NCBI RefSeq assembly: GCF_900091525.1
Contig: NZ_FMCU01000007.1
Coordinates: 124,001 to 188,000 of the forward strand
Origin: Micromonospora matsumotoense
GTDB taxonomy: Bacteria; Actinomycetota; Actinomycetes; Mycobacteriales; Micromonosporaceae
Direction: 5' to 3'
Length of the DNA: 64,000 nt
In this document: positions 8,263-16,681 of the stretch, piece after piece
How the letters are laid out: each line of letters begins with the position of its first letter
Position numbering within the stretch: the first letter of the stretch is position 1
Position numbers and translations under genes: made by a program
The notes under the pieces: model-generated
Database searches by the model: none
The model's input: the letters and a program-made list of their open reading frames with translations, nothing else
What the model was told of the DNA's origin: nothing

Positions 8263-9567
8263 GTGGTCGGGGTGGAACTGGTCGATGTCGAGTTCGCGCT
8301 GGTCGGCGCGGGGGCCCTGCTGGCCGGGGTGCTCCCCCGACTGCTGGAGCGCCGCCCGCTGTCCATGCCGATAGCGTTCCTCGGCCTCGGGATGCTGGTC
8401 TTCGCCCTGCCCATCGGTCTGCCCGCCCCGGACCCGCTGCGGTACCCGCAGATCGCCACCCACCTGACCGAGATCGGCGTGATCGTGGCGCTGATGGGTG
8501 CCGGGTTGAAGATCGACAGACCGTTGAGCTGGAAGCGCTGGTCGTCGACCTGGCGGTTGCTGGCGATCGCGATGCCGCTCTGCATCGCGGCGGTGGCGCT
8601 GCTCGGCTGGTGGTGGGCGGGTCTGGTGCCGGCCGCCGCGCTGCTGCTCGGTGCGGCCCTCGCCCCGACCGATCCGGTGCTCGCCTCGGACGTCCAGGTC
8701 GGCGAACCCACCGACGCGGAGGACTCCGAGGACGAGGTGCGCTTCGCGCTGACCTCCGAGGCCGGCCTCAACGACGGCCTGGCCTTCCCGTTCGTCTACG
8801 CGGCCATCGCGATCGCCAGCGTCGGACTGGCCCCGTCGGGCTGGATCACCGAGTGGTTCGCCGTCGACGTGCTCTACAAGCTGGCCGCCGGCGTCGGCGG
8901 TGGTCTGCTGATCGGCTGGCTGCTCGGCAAGCTCTTCTTCCGTGCCCCGAGCGAGCTGCGGCTGGCCCGGCACGCCGAGGGATTCCTCGCGCTGGCCGCC
9001 ACCTTCCTCGCCTACGGACTGGTGGAGGTGATCGGCGGGTACGGGTTCCTGGCCGTCTTCGTCGCCGCGCGGGCGATCCGGGCCGCCGAGCGGACCCACG
9101 AGTTCCACGCCGTGCTGCACGACTTCGCCGAGCAGACCGAGCGGCTGTTGACCGTCCTGCTGCTGCTGCTCTTCGGCGGCGCGGTGATCACCGGCCTGCT
9201 CGCCCCGCTGACCTGGCAGGCGGCAACCGTCGGGCTGGCCCTGGTCTTCGTCATCCGGCCGCTGGTCGGTTGGCTGTCGCTGCGCGGCGCACCCGGTCGA
9301 CCGGCCGAGCACTGGGTGATCTCGTCGTTCGGCATCCGGGGCGTCGGCTCGTTCTACTATCTGGCGTACGCCACCACCAAGGCGGATTTCGCGCAGGCGG
9401 ACCTGATCTGGGCGACTGTCGGCCTGGTGGTGGTCGTCTCGGTCGTGGTGCACGGGATGGCCGCGACCCCGGTGATGCAGTTGCTGGACCGGGCCGGTGA
9501 ACGCACCTCCGACCCGTCGGAGCAGGGTCGACGCGACGCGCCGGCCCTGGACGGCGTCCGGGGCTGA
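8263..9567 (+). CDS. cation:proton antiporter (CPA1/NhaP-like)
   Basis: A 434-residue membrane protein with about twelve helices that exchanges Na+ or K+ for protons. Key blocks are MGAGLKIDRPLSWKRW, GAALAPTDPVLASDVQVG and EDEVRFALTSEAGLNDG; the Thr-Asp pair and the downstream acidic residues are the transport site in this family. The C-terminal end has SSFGIRGVGSFYYL. The start is GTG at 8263, with GTG at 8272 as an alternative closer to a GAGAGG. It stands alone between the sensor gene and a convergent oxidoreductase gene. Confidence 0.85.
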   Translation: MVGVELVDVEFALVGAGALLAGVLPRLLERRPLSMPIAFLGLGMLVFALPIGLPAPDPLRYPQIATHLTEIGVIVALMGAGLKIDRPLSWKRWSSTWRLLAIAMPLCIAAVALLGWWWAGLVPAAALLLGAALAPTDPVLASDVQVGEPTDAEDSEDEVRFALTSEAGLNDGLAFPFVYAAIAIASVGLAPSGWITEWFAVDVLYKLAAGVGGGLLIGWLLGKLFFRAPSELRLARHAEGFLALAATFLAYGLVEVIGGYGFLAVFVAARAIRAAERTHEFHAVLHDFAEQTERLLTVLLLLLFGGAVITGLLAPLTWQAATVGLALVFVIRPLVGWLSLRGAPGRPAEHWVISSFGIRGVGSFYYLAYATTKADFAQADLIWATVGLVVVVSVVVHGMAATPVMQLLDRAGERTSDPSEQGRRDAPALDGVRG

Positions 9568-9671
9568 CCGGGGTCCCACGCGAGAGCCCCGGCCGGCAGG
9601 GACCGGCAGCATCAGCCACCGGCCACGCCAGACACCGGCCATGTCAGCGACAGAGCGCGGCGGCGACAGGG

Positions 9672-10631
9672 TCAGCGACCGGCGGTGAGTCGGCGGGCCA
9701 GTTCCCGGCCCAGGTCCCGGCCGGAGCACCAGGCGCTCTGCACCCGGGGTTTGCCGAAGGCGTCCCCGGCCAGCCCCACCAGGTCGTCGTCGAGGTAGAA
9801 CGTCCCGTCGGGAGCCGGCTCGACCGGGCGGGCGTACGTCCACCGGTGCACGTGGGTCAGCTCGGCCGGGTCCGGCAGGCCGAGCAGGTCGCGGACGGCC
9901 TCCTCGATCGCCGGGCCGGCGGCCCCGGGCTGGGCCAGGTGACCGGCGGCGAACTCCGGCGTGGTGTGGGCGACCAGCACCGGGGCGGCGTCGCCACGCC
10001 GGTCGCCGTCGTCGCAGACCAGGGCGAGCACGGGGTGCCCGTTGACGAAGGCGCCCCGGAAGTCGGCCCACCGCCGACCGGGGAACCGCAACACCGCCGC
10101 GAGCACCGGCGACCACCGCTGCCGTGCGGCGGCCCCGGTGACGCCGGTCAGCGCCGGGTCGAGCAGCAGGGCCGCCTGCGGACCCGGGGTGCACAGCGCC
10201 ACGGCGGCGGCGGGCCCGCCGTCCACCACCGGCCCCGGCCCGACGCCCGACACGAACCGGTCGACGGTCACCGGCAACTCCCGGGCCAACTCCTCGACCA
10301 GGGACCGTAGGCCGCGCGGGGCGGCCCAGCGGACCGGGCCGGGCACCTCCCGCCGGCCGTCCGGGCCGTACGCGACGAAGGTGTCGGTCCATTCGCGCAC
10401 CAGCCCGGTGGCCTGCCAGCGCCGGACGACCTCGACGAAGTCCGGGTCGTCCGCGGTGAGGTACGCCGCGCCCAGGTCGGCGGGGCGGCCGTCGAAGCGT
10501 CTGCTGGCCATCCGGCCGCCCGCCACCCGCCCGCGCTCCCGGATCTGCACCGGGACACCCGCCCGGACCAGCTCACCGGCGCACGCCACCCCGGCGATGC
10601 CGGCACCCACCACGATCACATCCGCGTCCAC
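9672..10631 (-). CDS. renalase-like FAD-dependent oxidoreductase
   Basis: A 319-residue flavoprotein. It opens with the dinucleotide-binding motif VIVVGAGIAGVACAGEL followed by a Glu and the GGRMASRR segment typical of renalase-like amine or NAD(P)H-isomer oxidases. Near the C-terminus VGLAGDAFGKPRVQSAWCSG is the second FAD contact. The start is GTG at 10631, directly before DADVIVVGAG; the upstream open frame runs over the next gene and is not coding-like. Substrate unknown. It is divergent from the DUF3072 gene. Confidence 0.78.
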   Translation of the reverse strand: MDADVIVVGAGIAGVACAGELVRAGVPVQIRERGRVAGGRMASRRFDGRPADLGAAYLTADDPDFVEVVRRWQATGLVREWTDTFVAYGPDGRREVPGPVRWAAPRGLRSLVEELARELPVTVDRFVSGVGPGPVVDGGPAAAVALCTPGPQAALLLDPALTGVTGAAARQRWSPVLAAVLRFPGRRWADFRGAFVNGHPVLALVCDDGDRRGDAAPVLVAHTTPEFAAGHLAQPGAAGPAIEEAVRDLLGLPDPAELTHVHRWTYARPVEPAPDGTFYLDDDLVGLAGDAFGKPRVQSAWCSGRDLGRELARRLTAGR

Positions 10632-10713
10632 CGGTTGATCGTAGGCACCTCGACCGGCATGACGGGGCGACCCGCGGGGTATTGGCACGGCTGTTCGAGG
10701 AGAGGTGAACGTG

Positions 10714-10929
10714 ATGACCGACCGTAACGACCAGCAGCCCGACCCACGTGGGGCGATCAAGAACCCGGAGCAGTGGGTGACCGGTGACGAGCCGCCGACC
10801 GCCGCCCAGGAGTCCTACCTGCACACCCTCGCCCGGGAGGCCGGCGAGGAGGTGCCGGACGCCCTGACCAAGGCGGAGGCGTCCCGGCGGATCGACGAGT
10901 TGCAGGAGGAGACCGGCCGGGGCCGGTGA
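10714..10929 (+). CDS. DUF3072 protein
   Basis: A 71-residue soluble protein, highly charged, matching the DUF3072 pattern from memory: KNPEQWVTGDEPPTAAQESY, LAREAGEEVP, LTKAEASRRIDELQ. Function is unknown in the family. The ATG at 10714 is chosen; GTG at 10711 and 10705 are in frame and share the GGAGAGG at 10699-10705. It converges on the phosphodiesterase gene, with two bases between the stops. Confidence 0.8.
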   Translation: MTDRNDQQPDPRGAIKNPEQWVTGDEPPTAAQESYLHTLAREAGEEVPDALTKAEASRRIDELQEETGRGR

Positions 10930-10931
10930 CC

Positions 10932-11432
10932 TCAGCGGGGCGGCAGGCGGTGCAGCGCGACCCGGTCGAGCTGTCCCGCCGCCGCCTCGGCGGTCAGGTA
11001 GGTGGCGTACGGCTGGGCCCGCCGGTCGGTGGGCGAACCGGGGTTGAGCAGCCGCAGGCCGCCCGGCGCGACGCTGTCCCACGGGATGTGCGAGTGGCCG
11101 AAGACGAGCAGGTCCCGGTCGGGGAACCGGGCCGCGCAGCGCTGTTCGCGCCCGGTCTTCGGCCCGGTCTCGTGCACCACGGCCACCCGCAGCCCGGCCA
11201 GCTCCACCTCGGCCACCTCGGGCAGTCGGGCCCGCAGTTCGGGGCCGTCGTTGTTGCCGTACACGCCGACCAGCCGACGGGCCCGCCCGGCCAGCCGGTC
11301 GAGCAGTCCCACCTCGACCCAGTCTCCGGCGTGCAGCACCACGTCGGCGGCGTCCACCGCCGCCCAGACCTCGTCCGGCAGGTCCCGGGCGCGACGGGGC
11401 AGGTGGGTGTCGGCGATCATGAGCAGCCGCAT
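10932..11432 (-). CDS. YfcE/MJ0936-type metallophosphoesterase
   Basis: A 166-residue phosphodiesterase of the calcineurin-like fold. The metal-binding set is visible in order: ADTH (residues 7-10), HAGDW, GNND, then HE and GHSH. The size is usual for the compact YfcE/MJ0936 group, which cleaves phosphodiesters in vitro; the natural substrate is generally unknown. It is the last gene of the minus-strand group GH15-SDR-phosphoesterase, with 51 bases to the SDR gene. Confidence 0.85.
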   Translation of the reverse strand: MRLLMIADTHLPRRARDLPDEVWAAVDAADVVLHAGDWVEVGLLDRLAGRARRLVGVYGNNDGPELRARLPEVAEVELAGLRVAVVHETGPKTGREQRCAARFPDRDLLVFGHSHIPWDSVAPGGLRLLNPGSPTDRRAQPYATYLTAEAAAGQLDRVALHRLPPR

Positions 11433-11483
11433 CGGACGGGCCTTCCGGTGCCGGGAGTGGGGGCCGGGCGCGGCCGGGTCGGC

Positions 11484-12263
11484 TCAGGCGCCCTGGCCCT
11501 GATTCTGCATCAGGCCACCATCCATGAAGTACGTCGACCCGGTCACGTAGTCGGCGTCGTCGCTGGCCAGGAAGACGGCCAGTCTGGCGATCTCGGCCGG
11601 TTCGGCGGCCCGCTTCCACGGGATGCTCTGCACCTGCTCTTCCAGGTACGCCGGGTCGTCGATGGCCTGCTGGTTGAACGGGGTGAGCACCATCCCGGGC
11701 CCGATGTTGTTGACGTTCATCCGCATCGGGGCGACCTCCAGCGCGAGGCTCTTGGCCAGTTCGCGCATGCCGCCCTTGCTGGCGTCGTAGTCCGCGCCGC
11801 CGGCCCGGGCCACCTCCTGGTGGATCGAGGTGATGTTGATGATCTTCCCACCCCCGCCCTGGTCACGGCGGTGTCGCACGAACCGGCGGGCGCAGAAGAA
11901 CATCCCGTACAGGTTGGTGCGGATGCACCGGTCCCAGGTCTCGGTGTCCAGGTCGGCGACGCCGATGCCGGAGGCGTCGACCCCGGCGTCGTTCATCAGC
12001 ACGTCCAACGCGCCGAACTCCGCCAGGGCCTCGTCGAACATCGCCTCGACCTGGTGTTCGACGCTGATGTCGCCCTGCACCACCACGGCCCGCCGACCGG
12101 CCTTCTCGATCTCGGCCCGGGTGTGGTTCGCGCCGGCGTGATCGTCCAGGTAGTGCACCACCACGTCGGCGCCCTCCCGGCCGAACTCGATAGCGGTGGC
12201 CTGCCCGATGCCCGAGTCCGAGCCGGTGATCAGGGCGGTCCGGCCGGTCAGTCGTCCGTTCAT
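11484..12263 (-). CDS. SDR-family oxidoreductase
   Basis: A 259-residue classical short-chain dehydrogenase. The NAD(P) motif is TGSDSGIG (residues 14-21), NDAG follows at about 90, and the catalytic set is Ser in TSIHQ, Tyr in DYDASKGG and the Lys four residues on. It resembles bacterial glucose 1-dehydrogenase-like enzymes. Its ATG overlaps the TGA of the GH15 gene by one base (TGATG), so translation is coupled and the two act together, perhaps on a released sugar. Exact substrate not known. Confidence 0.85.
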   Translation of the reverse strand: MNGRLTGRTALITGSDSGIGQATAIEFGREGADVVVHYLDDHAGANHTRAEIEKAGRRAVVVQGDISVEHQVEAMFDEALAEFGALDVLMNDAGVDASGIGVADLDTETWDRCIRTNLYGMFFCARRFVRHRRDQGGGGKIINITSIHQEVARAGGADYDASKGGMRELAKSLALEVAPMRMNVNNIGPGMVLTPFNQQAIDDPAYLEEQVQSIPWKRAAEPAEIARLAVFLASDDADYVTGSTYFMDGGLMQNQGQGA

Positions 12264-14152
12264 CAGCGTGCTCCCTCCGTCGGTCCCGTGCCGGTCGGCA
12301 CGGCTCGCGTCGACGTCGCCACGACCTCCGCGCCGGTCGCCACGAGGTGCGGCCGGTCCGCCGAGACCTCGTGCCGTCGTTCGGCGACGTCGGTGAGCAA
12401 CCCGGCGGCGTTGATCAGGCCGATGTGCGAGAAGGCCTGCGGGAAGTTGCCCAACTGCTCGCCGGTGGTCTGGTCGATCTGCTCGGCATAGAGGCCGAGG
12501 TCGTTGACCCGACCGGCGAGCTGCTCGAACAGCCGGGCCGCCCGCTCCTGCTCGCCGGCCAGGGCCAGGCAGCTGGCCAGCCAGAACGAGCAGATCACGA
12601 AGCCGGCCGGGTCGCCGTCCCAGCGGCGCAGCACACCGTCACGCGACAGCCCCCGCTCCACCACGTCGATGGTGGAGCGCATCCTCGGGTCGTCGGCCGG
12701 CAGGAAGCCGACCAGCGGCATGAGCAGCACCGAGGCGTCCAACCGGTCGGAGTCGAAGGCCCCGGTGTACGCGCCCAGCCGGTCGTTCCAACCTCGCTCC
12801 AGCACCGCCGCACGGACCTCGTCGCGGGCCCGGGCCCACCGCCGGATGTCGGCCGGGTCGCCGAGCCGGGGGCCGAAGCGCACCGCCCGGTCCAACGCCG
12901 TCCAGCACTGCACCTTCGACGACAGGTAGTGCCGTTCGGCGTCGCGGGTCTCCCACATCCCGGAGTCCGGCAGGTGCCAGGCCCGGACCGCCTGGTCGGC
13001 CAGGGCGCACAGCAGGTGCCGCACGTCGGGCGACATCGGGTCCAGGTAGTGCCGCATCAGCCAGGCGGCGTCGAGGATCTCGCCGAGCACGTCGTTCTGC
13101 CGTTGCTTCCACGCGTCGTTGCCGACGAGCACCGGCCGGCTGTCGGCGTACCCGCGCAGGTGGTCGAGGGTGTGTTCGGTGAGGTCCCGCTCCCCCTCGA
13201 CGCCGTACATGATCGGCACCCGGCCGTCGTCGATCCGGCCCATCGCCCGCGCCACCCAGGAGAACTGCCGGTCGGCCTCGTCGGGGCAGGCCGAGCGCCA
13301 CAGCGCCTGGAGGGTGAGGCTGAAGTCCCGCACCCAGACGTAGCGGTAGTCGTAGTTGCGGTCACCGCCCAGCCGCTCCGGCAGCGAGGTGGTCGCCGCC
13401 GCGACGACCGCCCCGCTGGGCTGGTAGGTCATGCCCTGCACCACCATCGCGCTGAGGCGCACCTGGTCGCGGTAGTGCCCCCGGTAGTCGTGCAGGTCGG
13501 CCCAGGAGCGCCAGCCGGCCACCGCGTCGGCCACCACCCGGTCGGCGTCGGGCAGCGCCGGGTCGTCGCCGCCGTAGGTCGGGGCGTACCCGAGGGTGAG
13601 CCGCAGGGTGTCCCCGGCGCGGACCGTCGCCCGGCCGACGGCGTCGCCGTGCCGGCAGGCCAACGGCACGTCGGAGCGCAGGCTGAGCCGGCAGGCGCCG
13701 GCCCGCGCGTCGATCACCCCGTCGGATCGGGTCAGGTACGCGGTGACCCGGCCGTACTCGAACCGGGGTACGAACTCGACGCGCACCGGCACCTCGCCGG
13801 AGAGCCCCTCGACCAGCCGGGCGAGCACCCGGGGCGAGCGCAGGCCGATGTCGTGCCCCCGCGCGCCGGGCTCCAGCGCCAGCGCGTCGGTGACCGCCAC
13901 CGACCCGGTGCCGGTGTGGAAGACGGTACGCAGGACCAGCGTGTCGTCCAGATACGAGCGGGTCACCCGCACGTCGTCGCCCTCGGGCGCGATCGTGAAG
14001 TGCCCGGCCCGGTCGTCGAGGATCCGTCCGAACACCGAGGGGCTGTCGAACCGGGCGGGGCACCACCAGTTGACCGAGCCGTGCCGGTCCACCAGTGCGG
14101 CGCTGCGCCCGTCGGCCAGGAAGCCGTGCTCGCTGATCCGTCCGCTGTCCAC
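12263..14152 (-). CDS. GH15 family glucoamylase/trehalase-like hydrolase
   Basis: A cytoplasmic glycoside hydrolase of family 15, about 629 residues if it starts at GTG 14152. The N-terminal beta domain (ISEHGFLADGRSAALVDRHG, SVNWWCPARFDSPSVFG) is followed by the (alpha/alpha)6 barrel with NYDYRYVWVRDFSLTLQALW, the acid region DSGMWETRDAERHYLSSKVQ, and the second catalytic region YAEQIDQTTGEQLGNFPQAF. In actinomycetes such enzymes act on trehalose or alpha-glucans. The frame is open to 14440 but that extension overlaps the divergent stress-protein gene and is not coding-like. It is coupled to the SDR downstream. Confidence 0.85.
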   Translation of the reverse strand: MDSGRISEHGFLADGRSAALVDRHGSVNWWCPARFDSPSVFGRILDDRAGHFTIAPEGDDVRVTRSYLDDTLVLRTVFHTGTGSVAVTDALALEPGARGHDIGLRSPRVLARLVEGLSGEVPVRVEFVPRFEYGRVTAYLTRSDGVIDARAGACRLSLRSDVPLACRHGDAVGRATVRAGDTLRLTLGYAPTYGGDDPALPDADRVVADAVAGWRSWADLHDYRGHYRDQVRLSAMVVQGMTYQPSGAVVAAATTSLPERLGGDRNYDYRYVWVRDFSLTLQALWRSACPDEADRQFSWVARAMGRIDDGRVPIMYGVEGERDLTEHTLDHLRGYADSRPVLVGNDAWKQRQNDVLGEILDAAWLMRHYLDPMSPDVRHLLCALADQAVRAWHLPDSGMWETRDAERHYLSSKVQCWTALDRAVRFGPRLGDPADIRRWARARDEVRAAVLERGWNDRLGAYTGAFDSDRLDASVLLMPLVGFLPADDPRMRSTIDVVERGLSRDGVLRRWDGDPAGFVICSFWLASCLALAGEQERAARLFEQLAGRVNDLGLYAEQIDQTTGEQLGNFPQAFSHIGLINAAGLLTDVAERRHEVSADRPHLVATGAEVVATSTRAVPTGTGPTEGAR

Positions 14153-14306
14153 GGGCCGGGGTACCCGGACACCTCGTACCGCATTCCTCGACCGCCCGGC
14201 GTTCTGGCCCACCGGGTCGTCGGCGCGGCGGGCCCGGATTACCGCGCCGACCGGCGTTACCTCGGCGGGCCGGCGGGAACGCCGGTCGTTGACGAAGGAG
14301 GATGCC

Positions 14307-14894
14307 ATGACCAGAGCATCGAACCCGACCGCCACCTGGCGACCCGGGATGCCGGGCGGCGACAACCTCCCGTCCGGTCCGGCCGGTCGGCCGGCGACGC
14401 CCCCGGGCGACGGGTACGGCCCACAGGCCGGCCCGCCCACGGTGACGATCGGCTCCTACCCGGACTATCCGTCCGCGCAACGGGTGGTGGACTACCTGGC
14501 GGACAACCGGTTCCCGGTGGAGCACACGGCGATCGTCGGGACCAACCTCACCCTGGTGGAGACGGTCCTCGGCCGGCTCACCACGGGACGCGCCGCCCTG
14601 TTGGGCGCCGGCACCGGCGCCTGGTTCGGCCTCTTCATCGGCCTGCTGTTCGGCATCTTCACCGTCGGCAACTGGCTCGCGGTGATCCTGGTCGGACTGG
14701 TGATCGGCGCGATCTGGGGGGCCGTGTTCGGCGCGGTGGCGCACGCCATGTCCGGCGGCCAGCGCGACTTCACCTCGGCCAGCTCCCTACGGGCCGGCCA
14801 GTACGCGGTGACCGTGGACGCCGCCCTCGCCGACCAGGCGCGGCAGCTGCTCGGCCGGATGCACCTGACCCCGACCGGGGCCACCGCCCGCTGA
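14307..14894 (+). CDS. YflT-type general stress membrane protein
   Basis: A 195-residue protein with a disordered Pro/Gly-rich N-terminus, then IGSYPDYPSAQRVVDYLADN and FPVEHTAIVG, the pattern of the YflT (general stress protein 17M) domain. Two membrane helices follow (GAWFGLFIGLLFGIFTVGNW and LAVILVGLVIGAIWGAVFGA), then a short soluble tail. The ATG at 14307 has GAAGGAGG seven bases before it. It is divergent from GH15 and closed by the hairpin at 14908-14942. Likely under stress sigma control, by analogy with the family only. Confidence 0.78.
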   Translation: MTRASNPTATWRPGMPGGDNLPSGPAGRPATPPGDGYGPQAGPPTVTIGSYPDYPSAQRVVDYLADNRFPVEHTAIVGTNLTLVETVLGRLTTGRAALLGAGTGAWFGLFIGLLFGIFTVGNWLAVILVGLVIGAIWGAVFGAVAHAMSGGQRDFTSASSLRAGQYAVTVDAALADQARQLLGRMHLTPTGATAR

Positions 14895-14907
14895 CCCACC
14901 CGCTTCG

Positions 14908-14942
14908 CCGCCGCCCCGACGCTTCCAGCGCCGGGGCGGCGG
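14908..14942 (+). terminator. hairpin terminator
   Basis: CCGCCGCCCCG (14908-14918) pairs perfectly with CGGGGCGGCGG (14932-14942), starting 14 bases after the stop of the YflT-type gene. It also faces the convergent regulator gene that ends at 15002. Confidence 0.65.
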
Positions 14943-15001
14943 TCGCGTCGTCGGCCCGCGATCGGGCGAGCGGCCCGACCACGACACCCCGGGAGCACCC
15001 A

Positions 15002-15751
15002 TCACTCGGGCAGCGAAGGGTGCCCCGCTGCCGCGTCGGCCCAGAGCGCCTCGAAGTGCTCCACATACCTGCTGAACGGCCCGTCGCTCTCCCTGCGGCG
15101 AAGGTGCAGCGTGACGGAGTCCTGTCCCAGTGCGCCGCCGATGTGGGTCGCCACAAGTGCGTCGTCGTCGAACACCCAGACAGACATGGCGATATGACGG
15201 TCAGACAGGCGGACGGGCAGCGGTGTGGGCGACTTTCCGATCTCGGCTTGCGTCATGGCGATCCGAGTTGCGAGGTTGAGCGGCGTCGCCTCGATCAGGT
15301 CCCGGCTGGCGGTGACCTGGCTCGCTGCGTCGCCCAGCAGGAAACGCACGTCCGCACCTGCCTGGGCCTTCGCGCCGATGGTCTCCGCCGCGTGTGGCAC
15401 TTCGAGCCACACGAAGTAGCTCGTGTAGCCACCGAACCACAGGCGGGAGCGCGCCCCCTCGATCAGCTCCCGAAAGAGAGAGCGAGGCAGGTCAGAGCGT
15501 CGCGGGTAGACACCGACCAGCTCACGGTCAGCGCCCAGCTTGACCGCACGACGCACAGCTTCAGGCCACAGCACGTCTACATCCTTACCCAGGACCCCCG
15601 CCGCCCGCACCCGCGAACGTGGATGCGGAAGACGGCCCCGGCTGACCCACCGCTCGACGGTTTTCGCATCGACGTCGCACTTGGCCGCGAGTTCACTGGC
15701 CGTCATGCCCGCAGCAGCGAGCACGTCCCGTAGGCGATCGTTCCTTGGCAT
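15002..15751 (-). CDS. XRE-type regulator with DUF5919 domain
   Basis: A 249-residue DNA-binding protein. The N-terminal helix-turn-helix (LRDVLAAAGMTASELAAKCD, then VDAKTVERWVSRGRLPHPRS) is followed by a C-terminal domain of the DUF5919 type, recognised from memory by RSRLWFGGYTSYFVWLEVPH and ADVRFLLGDAASQVTASRDL; this part resembles a phospholipase D-like fold without its catalytic HKD. The start at 15751 has a ribosome site (AGGTCC) in the divergent region. It is head-to-head with three small genes and probably regulates them through the shared region 15752-15951. Confidence 0.78.
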   Translation of the reverse strand: MPRNDRLRDVLAAAGMTASELAAKCDVDAKTVERWVSRGRLPHPRSRVRAAGVLGKDVDVLWPEAVRRAVKLGADRELVGVYPRRSDLPRSLFRELIEGARSRLWFGGYTSYFVWLEVPHAAETIGAKAQAGADVRFLLGDAASQVTASRDLIEATPLNLATRIAMTQAEIGKSPTPLPVRLSDRHIAMSVWVFDDDALVATHIGGALGQDSVTLHLRRRESDGPFSRYVEHFEALWADAAAGHPSLPE

Positions 15752-15776
15752 CACAGGGACCTTTCCTAGACGTCCC

Positions 15777-15789
15777 TCGATGGTTGCAC
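15777..15789. promoter_or_regulatory. 13-mer shared with another XRE gene's upstream region
   Basis: TCGATGGTTGCAC lies 26 bases upstream of the DUF5919 regulator start. The identical 13-mer is at 26706-26718, upstream of the XRE/DUF5753 regulator at 26765. A common operator or upstream element is plausible; orientation relative to the regulator differs between the two. Confidence 0.4.
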
Positions 15790-15831
15790 ACGGGCGGTTA
15801 AGGCGTCCGTTACTCGCTGGCAGTGTTTCAG

Positions 15832-15920
15832 GCAGAGCGACGCCGCCGGTTGGAGGAGACACCCGCCGGCCGCGTCTGCTGCGGGGGCCGTCTCCTGTGG
15901 AGGGGCAGGAGGCGGCCCCC
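15832..15920 (+). promoter_or_regulatory. structured leader, two hairpins, copy 1
   Basis: This non-coding block precedes the small Pro-rich gene at 15952 and resembles 48388-48474 before its paralogue. Hairpin 1: CCGG at 15846-15849 with CCGG at 15866-15869, extended by T-G and two inner pairs. Hairpin 2: 15883-15895 with 15908-15920, 13 pairs including one T-G, around the loop TGTGGAGGGGCA. The loop core GGAGGGG is the same in copy 2 although the stems differ. It ends 31 bases before the GTG. I read it as a 5' UTR RNA element; it could also act as an attenuator. Confidence 0.45.
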
Positions 15921-15951
15921 CATCCATCCGCCACGACGAAGGGGGAGCACC

Positions 15952-16143
15952 GTGCCGGACACGCCGGAGCCCGACAGCTCACCGCAGCCCGCTCCGCGCC
16001 GGAAGCCTGACGACGACCCACCGCCGGCACGCCCGTCGGTGCCCGGCCCGATCGGGCCGTTCATCCCACCGTGGCGGGGCCCCGGCCGGCTGGCGAACGC
16101 CGTCCCCCGGCACCGCTGGGCCGCCGGCGGGAACGGGAGCTAG
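15952..16143 (+). CDS. small Pro-rich protein with PGPIGPFIPPWRGPGR motif
   Basis: A 63-residue protein, disordered and rich in Pro, Asp and Arg. The core PSVPGPIGPFIPPWRGPGRL is almost the same as in the paralogue at 48508 (PSVPGPIGPFIPPYRGPGRI), while the N-terminal parts differ, which supports real selection on the core. The start is GTG at 15952 with GGGGGAGC before it. It is the first of three small genes facing the DUF5919 regulator. No known family; function unknown. Confidence 0.65.
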   Translation: MPDTPEPDSSPQPAPRRKPDDDPPPARPSVPGPIGPFIPPWRGPGRLANAVPRHRWAAGGNGS

Positions 16144-16147
16144 CCCG

Positions 16148-16429
16148 GTGACCCCGCACCTGATCCGCCCCGGCGACGTGCTCCACCTGACGCGCGCCGC
16201 GAGCGTGCAGTTCATCCGCCCGATCACGGTCCGGGTGATCCGGGTGCTGACCGACTGGCACACGTACGACGGTTGGCTGTGGATCGACGCCTACGAGCTG
16301 GACGCCGCCGGCGACGCGGTCCGCCGCCGGACCCTGTTCCTGATGCCGTCCGGAGCCGCGCACCTGGAGCCCACACCCCGTCGACCGGCTCCGCGCAGGC
16401 CGGTCTCGCGAAAGGTCGTGGTGGCGTGA
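16148..16429 (+). CDS. small conserved protein, DWHTYDGW motif
   Basis: A 93-residue protein starting at GTG 16148, five bases after the previous stop. The core VQFIRPITVRVIRVLTDWHT followed by YDGWLWIDAYELDAAGDAV is nearly identical to the paralogue at 48696. It looks like a small beta-barrel (alternating hydrophobic strands, then an Arg-rich tail). No family or activity recognised. Its last bases overlap the next start (GTGA), so it is translationally coupled to it. Confidence 0.7.
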   Translation: MTPHLIRPGDVLHLTRAASVQFIRPITVRVIRVLTDWHTYDGWLWIDAYELDAAGDAVRRRTLFLMPSGAAHLEPTPRRPAPRRPVSRKVVVA

Positions 16430-16680
16430 CCGACCTGGTTCCCGGCCGGCACACGCCACTGCCACCCACCTGGCTCTGCCGAATCGACGCCCACCCGTGG
16501 CCTTGCGGGGAAGCGAAGCTCGCGCTCCTCGCGGCGTACGCCGACGACCGGCCGGGCCTGCTGACCCTGCTGTCGACGCTGAAGGAGGAGGCGGAAGACC
16601 ATCTCACCCAGCTCGACAGCGGCAGGTCCGTGGACGCCACCGACCGTTTCCTGACCTGGACCCGCCAGCCCGGCCGCTGA
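16426..16680 (+). CDS. small Cys-containing protein, third gene of the module
   Basis: An 84-residue protein beginning at GTG 16426 in a GTGA overlap with the preceding gene. It has PTWLCRIDAHPWPCGEAKLA, a Cys-X8-Cys arrangement with Trp that could hold a metal or disulfide, then a helical part ending DHLTQLDSGR and DRFLTWTRQPGR. Proteins of this look are sometimes labelled flavin reductase in Micromonospora genomes, but I see no flavin motif. A broken relic of the same gene is at 48901-49014. Function unknown. Confidence 0.65.
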   Translation: MTDLVPGRHTPLPPTWLCRIDAHPWPCGEAKLALLAAYADDRPGLLTLLSTLKEEAEDHLTQLDSGRSVDATDRFLTWTRQPGR

Positions 16681-16681
16681 C

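Noticed and set aside
9846..10310. Plus-strand open frame of 154 codons
   Set aside because: It is antisense to the renalase-like gene, with repetitive Gly/Arg/His content and no domain.
12347..15733. A 1128-codon open frame on the plus strand
   Set aside because: It is the antisense shadow of the GH15 gene and its neighbours; composition is His/Val/Arg/Gly-rich without any domain, while the minus strand has clear GH15 motifs.
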